A DNA stretch of 64,000 bases, from the NCBI GenBank assembly GCA_036583965.1, contig JAZBQD010000001.1, positions 19,066,608 to 19,130,607 of the forward strand, read 5' to 3'. The notes beneath the pieces were generated by a model. The model was not told the origin of the DNA, did not search any database, and worked only from the letters and a program-made list of their open reading frames with translations. A program made the translations under genes and the position numbers. Numbering within the stretch: position 1 is the stretch's first letter; every line of letters starts with the position of its first letter. Origin of the DNA: Prunella strophiata (Eukaryota; Chordata; Aves; Passeriformes; Prunellidae). Of this stretch, positions 12,456-22,690 are shown piece after piece.

Positions 12456-13395
12456 TTGGTGGAAAAGTGTGTGAGAAGCTCTCAGTGCCTCCCAAGGTTG
12501 AGATCTCTGGGATAATCCTCACAGTCCTGTCAGACATGCTGAGCTCAGAGCTGTGGGAGCAAATTATTCTCATTTTCCTCTCGTGGTGGGCAGAGCTTGA
12601 CTTGGAGCTCACAAAATCAGAGCCACCAGTGCAGGGCTCTGCAGCTGCCAGGACAATTCCTGGCCAGCACATCAGTTCAGCTCTTCCATCTACTGAGGCT
12701 TTGAGTTAGAAATCTTCCTGAGACATCCCTTTTATCTGCTGTTTTCTCCATTTTTCCTCAATTAGCCATTGCCAGAGGAAAAGGCTTTGTGGTTGTTAAA
12801 GCCATGAGCACAGGGCTGCCCTCTCACCTCTCCTTTCCCATCACCCTGCTCAAAATCAGCTGCTCTGCCTTCCCAGGCTGTGACCTCCTTGCTTTTGTAG
12901 AAAAAGGCTTTCAAAGAGCTTTGCCATCTCTCAGAGCATGATCTTGGTCCTTTCAAGCGCCTGGAAATAGTTCTCCAGAGGCTGAAAATGTAAAATAATT
13001 AAAATTATTCTGCCTGGGAGATAAAGCCTGGTTGCTTTTTCCAGGGGGACCTGCTGTCTCAGCTTTGTGCATCTTTTCCAAACACAGAATTTCTGTTCTT
13101 CCTCCCTTGCCCATCACACCTGAAGATGTGGAGATGGGATTTGGATTTAATTTCCTGCAGACAACGTGTCCAATCCAGCTTTTGGGGAGAGGGGAAGGAG
13201 CTGAGCCTCAGCTGAGCCTTCCCAGGCTGGGCTTGCCCCTGGAAGCTGGGAATCTGCTGAAGGAGCACTTGGAGGGAAGAGGGAAAATGGCAGGAAAAAA
13301 AGAATTCCTGTGGCTTCCCCTTCCATCCTCCCCCAGTCCTTGCAAGGAGGGTGTGATGGGGCTGAGGGCTGTCCATGGAATGTTTTATTTAACTG
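12456..13395. other. No gene seen
   Basis: Single-copy-looking sequence of mixed composition. Short open frames without domains. Confidence 0.5.
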
Positions 13396-13514
13396 TACCA
13401 CGAGCAGATTTGCTCTGATATTTCCTGGGATACAAATACATGGCCAGGTCCTCTGGTGAATGTAAGAGGGGATTTCCCTTTGTTGCAGCTTCTGCCAGTC
13501 ATTGATCAACCTGA

Positions 13515-13608
13515 ATTTTTATTTTTATTTTTATTTTTATTTTTATTTTTATTTTTATTTTTATTTTTATTTTTATTAATTTTTTTTTTTTAATTTTTTA
13601 TATTAAAG
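13515..13608. repeat. (ATTTTT)n microsatellite
   Basis: About ten ATTTTT units followed by a T-rich tail, located directly 3' of block copy 1. Confidence 0.95.
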
Positions 13609-13730
13609 TACCACAAGTAGATTTTCTCTGATATTTCCTGGGATACAAATACATAGCCAAGTCTTCTTGTGGATGAAAGAGGGGGTTTCACTTTGTTGCA
13701 GCTTCAGCCAGTCATTGATCAGCTTGAATA

Positions 13731-13824
13731 TTTATATTTATAGTATATTTATATTATATTTATATTATTCTACTTTTATTAATTTATATTTATATTTATA
13801 TTTATATTTATATTTATATTTATA
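13731..13824. repeat. (TTTATA)n microsatellite
   Basis: TTTATA hexamers, at first irregular and then regular, located directly 3' of block copy 2 at the position equivalent to the ATTTTT array after copy 1. Confidence 0.95.
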
Positions 13825-14854
13825 TACCACAAGTAGATTTTTTCTGCTATTTCCTGGGATACAAATACATGGCCAGGTCCTCTGGTGAATAAAAGAGGGG
13901 ATTTCACTTTGTTGCAGCTTCAGCCAGTCATTGCTCAGCCTGAACATTTATTTTCCAGTCACAGGAGGAAAAATTTGGTGCTACAGCATGGCCAGAGTCT
14001 GTCAGGTTATTCCACTGAATCCATGGGGTGAGCTTTTATCACATGGTAAAGCAAAATATTCAGCAATCAGGTTTTCCATCCTCACTGTGGGACTGCACTA
14101 TCTGAATTTATTCTATAAAAAGCTCTCCCCTTTTTTTGGCTGATCTATCCTCAGAGACCAGTCTGACAGGCAGCAGAGTTCAGCTGATCTGCAAAAATGG
14201 CTCCTGTGGGGCAGCAGCTCTTGGGCATCTCTGCATCAGATGGAAAGGAGGTAAATAAAGGAAAGAAAAATAATGTTTAATTGTAGGTCTAGCTGAAATG
14301 TAGCTCATCTAGTTAGGATGAAGGGCTCAAAATTAATTTTATTAGTTTTGTCAAAATTACATTGATAAGATGTCTGTGAATTTATTTGGAATAAGTGCTC
14401 CAGGAATATTAAGTAAAAATTAAAAATATTAGGGGAGAGCTGTAGAATAGCAAAATATGAATAATTTGGGGGAAATACCATTTGGAGGATCTCCTTCCTT
14501 AGTCTCCTGGGGCTGTGTTTTTTTACTCTAAAATGTACCTCTGTGTGATTTGTTTCTGTGAAACTGGGACTGTGGTTTGGGCTTAAAAGTATTGGGATGT
14601 ATTTGTGCTTTGGAGATTGTGGTGCAGATGTACCAGGGGAAAAAATCCCCAAAATCCCTGGAGCAAGGAACACAAAGAGCTTCAAAGATGCTTGAAATAG
14701 AGTTTCACGTGTCTTTTAGGAACCATAGAAAGAGACTTGCTTTGAAAATTTCCATGTTTGAGAGAAATTAATTTGTTAGGGTGTGGGAAGGATTAGTCAA
14801 AACATGAGATGGAAATGTAAACCAAACATTTTTTACAGAAGTAGTGAAAATATT

Positions 14855-15180
14855 GGGGGGTTTGTGTTTATAAATGATCCTGCTGGAGATTCTGGTGATG
14901 CTGGGGTTTGTGTTTATAAATGATCCTGCTGGAGATTCTGGTGATGCTGGGGTTTGTGTTTATAAAAGATCCTGCTGGAGATTCTGGTGATGCTGGGGTT
15001 TGTGTCTATAAATGATCCTGCTGGAGATTCTGGTGATGCTGGGGTTTGTGTCTATAAGTGATCCTGCTGGAGATTCTGGTGATGCTGGGGTTTGTGCTTA
15101 TAAATGATCCTGCTGGAGATTCTGGTGATGCTGGGGTTTGTGTTTATAAAAGATCCTGCTGCAGATTCTGGTGATGCTGT
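14855..15180. repeat. 46-bp minisatellite, about 7 copies
   Basis: The unit contains CTGGGGTTTGTGTTTATAAA, TGATCCTGCTGGAGATTC and TGGTGATG. Copies differ by single substitutions (TTTATAAA, TCTATAAG, CTTATAAA). The flanks are unique sequence. Confidence 0.95.
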
Positions 15181-15292
15181 TTCAAACCTGTTTCATCTGG
15201 AAGGGTTATTCAGAAGAAAGTTGGGTTGGATGCTTTAGTTTCATATCTTTGGAGGCTTCAAGTGTCACATAAGGAATTTCAGAGCCTTTCTG

Positions 15293-15452
15293 TGTGGTTT
15301 TGGTTGGAAGGGGCCTTTAAGCTCACCCAGTTCCATCTCCAGCCATGGGCAGGGACATTTCCACAACCCCAGGCTGCTCCAGCCTGGCTGAGGACACTTC
15401 CAGAGATGTGTCTCTGTGCCAGGGCCTGCCCCCTCTCCCAGGGCAGGATTTC
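15293..15452 (-). mobile_element. CR1 fragment
   Basis: The + strand shows GGTTGGAAGGGGCCTTTAAG, CCATGGGCAGGGACATTTCC, CAGGCTGCTCCAGCCTGGCT and GTGCCAGGGCCTGCC, the CR1 3' region in reverse complement. Confidence 0.85.
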
Positions 15453-16215
15453 TTTTCATGAATCTGTAGCTAAAATGAGTATTGAATTTCATCATTTGGA
15501 TCATTCAAACCTCTTCTTTTAAAAATGGCTAGATGGCAGTGCTGGAGTTTCCATCCCAGGAGGGATTTAAGAGATGTGTGGAGGTGGCACTTGGGGACAT
15601 GGGGCAGTGGTGGCCCTGGCAGTGCTGGGGCTTGAACTTGGTGGTCTTGGAGGGCTTTGCCAACCTAAGCAATGCTCAGAAATGGAATTTTGGGATGCTC
15701 CACAGTGACCTGGAGGCTCAGGGGGGACCTTGTGGCTCTGCACAGCTCCTGACAGGAGGGGACAGCCGGGAGGGTCGGGCTCTGCTCCAGGGAACAGGGA
15801 CAGGAGGGAGAGGGAACAGCCTGAGGCAGGGTGGATATTTGGGAAAATCCTCATGGAAAGGTTTGTCCAGGCCTGGCACAGCTGCCCAGGGCAGTTTGGA
15901 GTCCCCATCCCTGGAGGGATTTCAAATCCACATGGATGTGGCACTTGGGGACACGGGGGCAGAGGTGAGGTTGGGTTTGATGATCTCAGGGGGCTTTTCC
16001 AGCCTTTCTGATTCCATGATTCCATGAACCAAAGCCTCTCTGTTTTTCCCCTACAAGTCACTGTGGCTGTGCCCAGCATTCCCACTGCAGTGCAGGGGGA
16101 TTCCCTTCCCCAGGGGATGGAGAAGGTCCCTGGCCAGGATTCCAGTGGGAAGTCACTGGGTGCTGCCTGTGCCCTGAGGCTGTGGCACGCTTGGAACCAG
16201 CACCTCCCCAAGGAC
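15453..16215 (+). repeat. Duplicated ~763-bp segment, copy A (contains two CR1 pieces)
   Basis: This segment is nearly identical to 25333-26094. It starts TTTCATGAATCTGTAGCTAA and includes a CR1 3' piece (about 15536-15672), a second CR1 piece (about 15700-16026, ending ATTCCATGATTCCATGA) and about 190 bp of non-CR1 sequence up to CAGCACCTCCCCA. Differences from copy B are mainly two short indels in the middle CR1 and scattered substitutions. Confidence 0.93.
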
Positions 16216-17814
16216 ACCTCAGTGTCCCTGGAATGCCTTGGCAGGGGACAGAGCCATTGCCAGAGTCCCCGTGGTGCCTTGGCTGCTGCTCCTGCTGGGG
16301 TGTGAAATGTCCTTTCCACCTGGCACCCCCTCGTCCCCCTGCTGGGGTTGTGTCATCCATGTGTGATGGGAATTGAGTGCCCCAAATGCCACATCAGGGT
16401 CTGAGTGGCCACCAGCCTGTCTGGAGCACAGCCCTGGGTGTTTGTGGCACTCAGTGGCACTGGGGCCACCAGCAGGTCCCAGTGGGCACAGCCAGATGGC
16501 CTGGGCAGAGGCAGAGCCCTGCCAGCTCTCTGGGATCAGAGTGAACACTGGAGAGATAAAAGGCTCGTTTCTAATTAAAAACAAAAAGCAAAAATGCACT
16601 CTGAGAAAACACCTGGTTTTATGTATAAAATATTACTGGTTTTACACATAAAATCTCGCTGGTTTTACACCAGGAGGAGCTTTCCAAGGGCAGGATTTCA
16701 GTGGATGCTGCTGGTGCTTGGCCCAGGTTTGGGCTCTGCCCTGGCTCAGCTGCTGGTTTATTTAGGAAAGTAAAACCTGCACATTTGGGACTCCGTGTCC
16801 TGCACAAATGTTGCATTTCTATTTTATTTTTAAGCCACTTCTTATTTCCAAAATAGAAATATAATTCTCTTTGATCTTAGGTCCAGGATGCAGCTCAGTC
16901 CAAAGAACTATTCCCATGGTAACAAGCCACACTTCACCAAGGGGTATTTTCCACCCACAAATAGTTTTGGATGGAATTTCAGTCACAGTATCTCTGACTG
17001 TGATGGTCAAATCCACAGCTTTGTTCAGAGTTTCACTCCAAGGAGGTTCCAAGTGGGACCAACCTCTGTGTTTCATGGTGCCTTTGAGACAGCTCTCAAG
17101 GGCTGCTGGGAAAACACTCTGCTTTTTTTATCCCCATCCTCAAAAAAAACCCCAACCCTTTCTGCAAAAATCCAACTTGCAAAGTAAGGAGGAGAAATCA
17201 ATAATTATAGAAAACCCTTACAAGTCCAAAATTAGGTTTTGTGAGCTGTAAATACCCCGAGCAGCACTCAAAACTCACTTGTGCTAAATATTTCCCAAGA
17301 GGATGTTTCTGTGTTGTTGCTGTGATTATTATGCTGGTATTCACACAGAGTTTTCTTCTGTCCCTGAGTAAATGTGTTCAAAAGGAGCAATTCTTTTTAA
17401 TGCTATGTCTTGAAAAGAGTTTTTAAGGATTTGAATGGGAGCTGGCTGTGGATGCTCAGTGCTTTGCCAGGGCTTGAAGATCCACGTACATTCCATACCA
17501 CAATGCAGTCAGGAATTCCAGGGATGATTCTGAAACACATTAAATAGCAAAATATCAGTTTATTCTGCAGGAAGCATGACAGCAAAGGCATACTGATGCT
17601 GACACCAGCTGTCATTGGAAAGCAAATATTCTGGGGGTTGTTTGTTCACAGGCAGCAGTGATGACAGCAGCCGATAGGAAAATCAATAGCTGGATTTTCC
17701 ATCAGCCACTGCCTCTTGCCAAACCCAGTGATACTGCCTCAAATTAGCATCTGTTTGCACACTTCTCTGCTAATTAGTGCTGTCAGTGTCTGAACAAAAG
17801 GGAGAGTTGATTGT
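16216..17814. other. No gene seen
   Basis: Non-coding, mostly single-copy. Nothing beyond short domain-free open frames. Confidence 0.5.
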
Positions 17815-18010
17815 GAGGGTGGGCAGGGCTGGCACAAGGTGCCCAGAGCAGCCCCTGGATCCCTGGCAGTGCCCAAGGCCAGGCTGGACACTGGGGCTGG
17901 AGCACCTGGGACAGGGGAAGGTTTACCCCAGGAGGAGCTTTCCAAGGGCAGGATGGCACTGGGGGGGATTTAAGGTCCTTTGCAACCCAAGCATTCCATG
18001 ATTCTGTGAT
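17815..18010 (+). mobile_element. CR1 fragment
   Basis: GGGTGGGCAGGGCTGGCACA, GCCCAAGGCCAGGCTGGACA, GGAGCACCTGGGACAGGGGA, then GGGGATTTAAGGTCCTTTGC and ATTCCATGATTCTGTGAT form a CR1 3' end in sense orientation. Confidence 0.9.
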
Positions 18011-20729
18011 TGTGTGTTAGGAGCAGGTGGGATAAAGAGCAAATCCAGCAGTGAGCTCTGGTGGTGGCAGGGCTGGGGCCATCCCTGTGTCCTCCCCCAG
18101 CCTGCTGCTCCCATGGGTATCCAGGTGATCCTCAGTGTCATCCTCACTGGTGCTTTGGGCTTGAAATCTCATCTCTTGATTTATTTCCCATCTCATTTTC
18201 CCAGGCACCATCAATGCAGTTCCTCTCCCTCCCCTCTGAATGATGCTTCGACCTTTATTTCATTGCTTTAAATGTAATGCTTGAAATTATCTGATCAAAC
18301 TCTACACTGCCATTTTTTAAAGTCCAGTCCCCACCGAGGGGACTTCTTGTGTCCTTCAAGGAGAGAAGTAGAGAAGGAGCTGTCAGGACTTTGTTCAGCA
18401 CCAGCACTGGCAAACTGCAGCCTTCTGACCCCACCTGCTCATCCTGCTGTGGGCAGTTCTTGCACAGGCTGGAATTCCTCTTCCAACTTGAGTTGAAAAC
18501 TGATTTTTAACCTCTGATACAACGTGGTGGTCAGGCCTGGAGAGGTTCTAGAGAACACCAGAGGTGCCTGGACATTTCCTTCAATGAATCCTCCTGATTT
18601 TCCTCAAATAGACACAATTAGGGCTGTATCCCAAACCTGCTGGCATCCATCTGCTCCCATCCAGTGCAAGATTTCCTTTTCCCTTCCTCCCTGTGCTGAA
18701 GTGCATTTTCCTCTTTTCTTTCAGCCATTTAATCCCTCCAAACCCTGTTTGAAGCAAACGAGGCAGTGATTTACTGCCCGAGGGGTCAGGCAGAAAGAGG
18801 GACCGTGCAAAGGCAAGGAGGAATTGCCATTATTTGTGCTAAAGAAGCGTCTCTTGAAGTTAATTGAGGTGTAGATGAACTCGGCTGCACTCATTAGTGT
18901 CAGTGAAACTGAATATGCAATTTGCTAATTGCAGTGAGGGCACACAACTCTCAGATCCAGACTACTTGGGGTATTTTTAGCTGTTCCTTTAGTCATCAGC
19001 TTCCACTTTTGTCTGTTCCAGGCACCGGTGGGAAAACACAGCAGCCCTTTTCTCCAGCAGGGTCACGCTGTTCTGAGGAGGGTTTTTTTCACTTTTTTTT
19101 TTTTTTTTTTTTTTCCCACATAAATGGAGAATGCAGCGTTTTTGAGCCCTTGCAGCTATTCTAGTGAATACTTCTTCCTATCCCAAAACTGTGATGTTTC
19201 TCTCTCTCTCTCTAAGTGTCAGCTTTTTGAGGATTACTGGTGGCAAGGTCTGAGTTGAAATGAGAAACCATCACTCATGATACACAGCTGAATATTTTCC
19301 CTGATGAATTCTCTTCTGTCTGCACTGCAGAATGGGCAGACTGGATGGTCTTTAAGGTCCCTTTCTGCCCAAACCATCCTGTGACTGGGCTGAAGCTTTT
19401 CCTTGGCTGTGCTCTACTAGGGCTCATCCACAAATTATTCCTGGTTTAAGGAATTTTGTTGGTTTTGTCCAGGTGAAACTTTTCAGAATGGTTTGAGGTT
19501 GCTGCACTGGTTGTGAGGCCCAGATTGATACAACAGAAATAAGGGGAACAAATATCAACCCCAGCTGAGCCCGGGCTGGAATTGAGCAGGAAAATAAAGA
19601 AAAGCCACTCCTGTTTGTTTGCCAGGTGGAGCTGCAGCAATAATTGAGTGTGTTCAGCTGTAGACCTGCCAGGTTTGCAGCTGGTGGATGAATTTGGGAT
19701 GAGAAGGGGAATGTCATGCACAGGGATGGCCCAGGTGTGTTGGAATGGTACCAACAAGGTCTGCAGGAAGCAGAGCCCTTCATTTTTATTTGCTCTTGCT
19801 CTTGTGGGGTCAGGAAAAAGCCTTGGCATTGTAAATCAGGGAATATCAGCCTTTCAGGTGGTTTATTGATGATGATAACCTTGTGCAGCATTTGTCTCCT
19901 TCAGAGAAGCACCTGTGATATCCATGTGATGCTCATTGATGTAGGCACTTACTCAAACCCAGTCTGTGCCCAATTGAAGTAAAAAATCAGAATATTCATT
20001 CATTATTTATTATTATTTAGCAACATGATGTTATGAAATATTATTTTATATAATTCTGATGATATAATTTAAAAATATTTATTTAACATATGTAGTTATT
20101 TAATATTTATTGCTACAAAGTAACCAGCCTTCACTGGCTGCTGCAGCAGCACTTGAGCATATGTTTGCTGTCAGCTTGGCTTGCAGAGGAAAACCTTCAT
20201 GTTCCAAACCAACCAACTCTTGTGGGCTCTGTATATTCAGGAGGGGCTGCAGCAGCCCCCAGAGCTTTGTCTCAGGCAGAATTCCTGTTTCCCTGCTTCT
20301 CCTTCAGGATTTTTCTGCCATTTGTTACACCCCGTGATTATCTGCTTATATAGTAAATTTGTAATTTACGATTGGATTATTTGGATTACTGCTGTGCTAC
20401 CTGCTGGTGTTTAATGCAGTGTCTGAGGTGAAGGAGTCAGGAGCCAAGGGGGGTTATGGCAAAGCCCAGCCAGGCGTCTGCTCATCGCGCTGACAGTGCT
20501 GATGTGCAGGATAACCTAAAAACACACTTCTAACCAGCTTCAGCTGAATTGACGTGACCTCTTTTCTTCTCCCTGTGATCAGAGCAAGGCAGGGAGGCAG
20601 CTTTATTTGGTGGTTTTTGTTTTCAGGCTGCCCAGCCCCCTCAGGGCTGTGTTTGGAGGGACCAGGCCTCTGCAGGGCTGGGGCAGGGGGATGCTGCAAA
20701 CCAGCTCATGAGGGATTCATAATTGCCTT
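18011..20729. other. No gene seen; one CR1 tip and a pyrimidine tract
   Basis: A CR1 3' tip (+) lies at about 19335-19386 (CTGGATGGTCTTTAAGGTCC). A T-rich run lies near 19088-19115 and a short CT run near 19200-19213. 18780-18960 is repeat-free with ATTAG/TAATTG words and could be a conserved element; unsupported. Confidence 0.5.
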
Positions 20730-21133
20730 TCAAATGGAATCATTAAGGTGGGAAAAGACCTCCAAAAGACCTCCAAAACCATCAAGTCCAGCTTTCAGTT
20801 GAATCCCACTGTGCCAACTCAGCCATCAAAGTGCCACCTCCAGTTATTCCTTGGACACCTCCAGGGATGGGGACTCCAAACCTGCCTGGGCAGCTCCTTC
20901 CAAGGTTCAACCTTTTCCACAGAGAAATTCAGGGTCCAGCAACCTTTTCCATGGGGAAATTCCTGCTGGTGTCCACCCTGAGCCTGCCCTGGCCCAGGCT
21001 GAGGCCATTCCCTCTCCTCCTGTCCCTGTCCCCTCCTGTCAGGAGCTGTGCAGAGCCACAAGGTCCCCCCTGATCCCCCTTTTCTCCAGCTGAGCCCCTT
21101 CCCAGCTCCCTCAGGAATTCTTCAGCTCCTTCC
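20730..21133 (-). mobile_element. CR1, 3' portion, interrupted by an LTR
   Basis: The + strand reads as a reverse-complement CR1: AAGACCTCCAAAACCATCAA, TTGGACACCTCCAGGGATGG, CCTGTCAGGAGCTGTGCAGA, CCCAGCTCCCTCAGGAATTC, stopping at TTCC. The same CR1 resumes at 22573, so this is one element split by the insertion. Confidence 0.9.
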
Positions 21134-22572
21134 TGGTGCCTTGTGCAGGCTGCCCTAGAGCAGAGGCTGGACAGAGCTAAAGAATAAAGCAGGGATTTAT
21201 TGAAAGGATCTCCTCCATGGATCCACCTTGGGCAGCACAAGAGCCCAGCCAGGGCTGCACCCAAGATGGACCAAAATGGTCCCAAAATGGTCCCAAGATG
21301 AACCCAAAATGGTCCCAAGATGAACCAAAATGGTCCCAAAATGAACCCAAGATGAACCAAAATGGTCCCAAGATGAACCAAAATGGTCCCAAGATGAACC
21401 AAAATGGTCCCAAGATGAACCAAAATGGTCCCAAGATGAACCAAAATGGTCCCAAGATGAACCAAAATGGTCCCAAGATGAACCAAAATGGTCCCAAGAT
21501 GAACCAAAATGGTCCCAAGATGAACCAAAATGGTCCCAAGATGAACCAAAATGGTCCCAAGATGAACCAAAATGGTCCCAAGATGAACCAAAATGGTCCC
21601 AAGATGAACCAAAATGGTCCCAAGATGAACCAAAATGGTCCCAAGATGAACCAAAATGGTCCCAAGATGAACCAAAATGGTCCCAAGATGAACCAAAATG
21701 GTCCCAAGATGAACCAAAATGGTCCCAAGATGAACCAAAATGGTCCCAAGATGAACCAAAATGGTCCCAAGATGAACCAAAATGGTCCCAAGATGAACCA
21801 AAATGGTCCCAAGATGAACCAAAATGGTCCCAAGATGAACCAAAATGGTCCCAAGATGAACCAAAATGGTCCCAAGATGAACCAAAATGGTCCCAAGATG
21901 AACCAAAATGGTCCCAAGATGAACCAAAATGGTCCCAAGATGAACCAAAATGGTCCCAAGATGAACCAAAATGGTCCCAAGATGAACCAAAATGGTCCCA
22001 AGATGAACCAAAATGGTCCCAAGATGAACCAAAATGGTCCCAAGATGAACCAAAATGGTCCCAAGATGAACCAAAATGGTCCCAAGATGAACCAAAATGG
22101 TCCCAAGATGAACCAAAATGGTCCCAAGATGAACCAAAATGGTCCCAAGATGAACCAAAATGGTCCCAAGATGAACCAAAATGGTCCCAAGATGAACCAA
22201 AATGGTCCCAAGATGAACCAAAATGGTCCCAAGATGAACCAAAACAAAATGGTCCCAAAATGCACAACCAGGCACGGGGTCTCTCCCTTGGATCAGTTCT
22301 GCTCCATTTGCACCTTGGAGTTCATTGTCCCATTCCACGCTTTAGCCCCTGCAGTCCAGTCCCACCCTGCTTGTTTTTCTCTCCTCAGCCCACGCTGGTT
22401 GTGCTCTTGGGCTGAGATTTGGATCATTTGTCCTTGGTGCCCAGCTGGAGCAGGAATTGTTTTGTCTCCCTGCTCTGTGCACAGAGCTCACCATCCCCTG
22501 ATATGAAGCTCAGACCCACACACCTAAGCAGCACAGAATGTGAAAAATAGAAAAGCTAAACCTGAGGCATCA
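21134..22572 (-). mobile_element. Solo LTR (copy 1) with internal minisatellite expansion
   Basis: The element begins TGGTGCC and ends GGCATCA, imperfect inverted termini of a TGATGCC...GGCATCA family also found at 54331 and 58015. On the minus strand an AATAAA signal and a U5-like end (CTTTATTCTTTAGCTCTG, then AGCCTGCACAAGGC) mark it as an LTR read right to left. Target-site duplication TTCC is present at 21130-21133 and 22573-22576. No internal retroviral genes are present, so this is a solo LTR. It is about 1,439 bp, versus about 460-490 bp for the other copies, because of the 21-bp array inside it. Confidence 0.85.
21352..22233. repeat. 21-bp minisatellite, 42 perfect tandem copies
   Basis: The unit is ATGAACCAAAATGGTCCCAA plus G; 882 bp divided by 21 gives exactly 42 units with no variant seen. 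Degenerate units flank it on both sides (from about 21270 and to about 22262). The unit is a multiple of 3, so stop-free frames arise on both strands (MNQNGPK on +, HLGTILV on -); these are not genes. The sister LTRs carry only one or two units. Confidence 0.97.
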
Positions 22573-22690
22573 TTCCCAGCTCTGTTCCCTTCTCTGGATG
22601 TGCTCCAGACCCTCAAGGTCCTTTTTTTGTCACCCAAAGCTGCCCCCAGGACTGGAGGTGCCTCTGCACTGCCCTGGGCCTCAGGACTTC
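22573..22690 (-). mobile_element. CR1, 5' continuation of the interrupted element
   Basis: After the LTR, TTCCCAGCTCTGTTCCCTTC, TCTGGATGTGCTCCAGACCC and AAGCTGCCCCCAGGACTGGA continue the same CR1 seen at 20730-21133. This matches the reverse complement of the CR1 at about 46495-46600. Confidence 0.8.

Larger units (their letters stand above)
13396..13950. repeat. Three direct copies of a ~120-bp block with microsatellite spacers
   Basis: A block beginning TACCACGAGCAGATTTGCTC and including CCTGGGATACAAATACATGG, TTGTTGCAGCTTC and CAGTCATTGATCA occurs at 13396, 13609 and 13825 (spacing 213 and 216 bp). Copies are separated by different simple repeats, listed next. Confidence 0.9.

Noticed and set aside
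15567..16319. 250-codon minus-strand open frame
   Set aside because: It overlies CR1 3' sequence and the duplicated segment; CR1 3' regions are GC-rich and often stop-poor. No domain.
21352..22233. CRISPR-like array
   Set aside because: Units are contiguous with no spacers, and the host is a vertebrate.
20929..22506. Open frames of 356-469 codons (HLGTILV, MNQNGPK and related repeats)
   Set aside because: Translation of the 21-bp minisatellite and its LTR/CR1 flanks; no frame-specific constraint.
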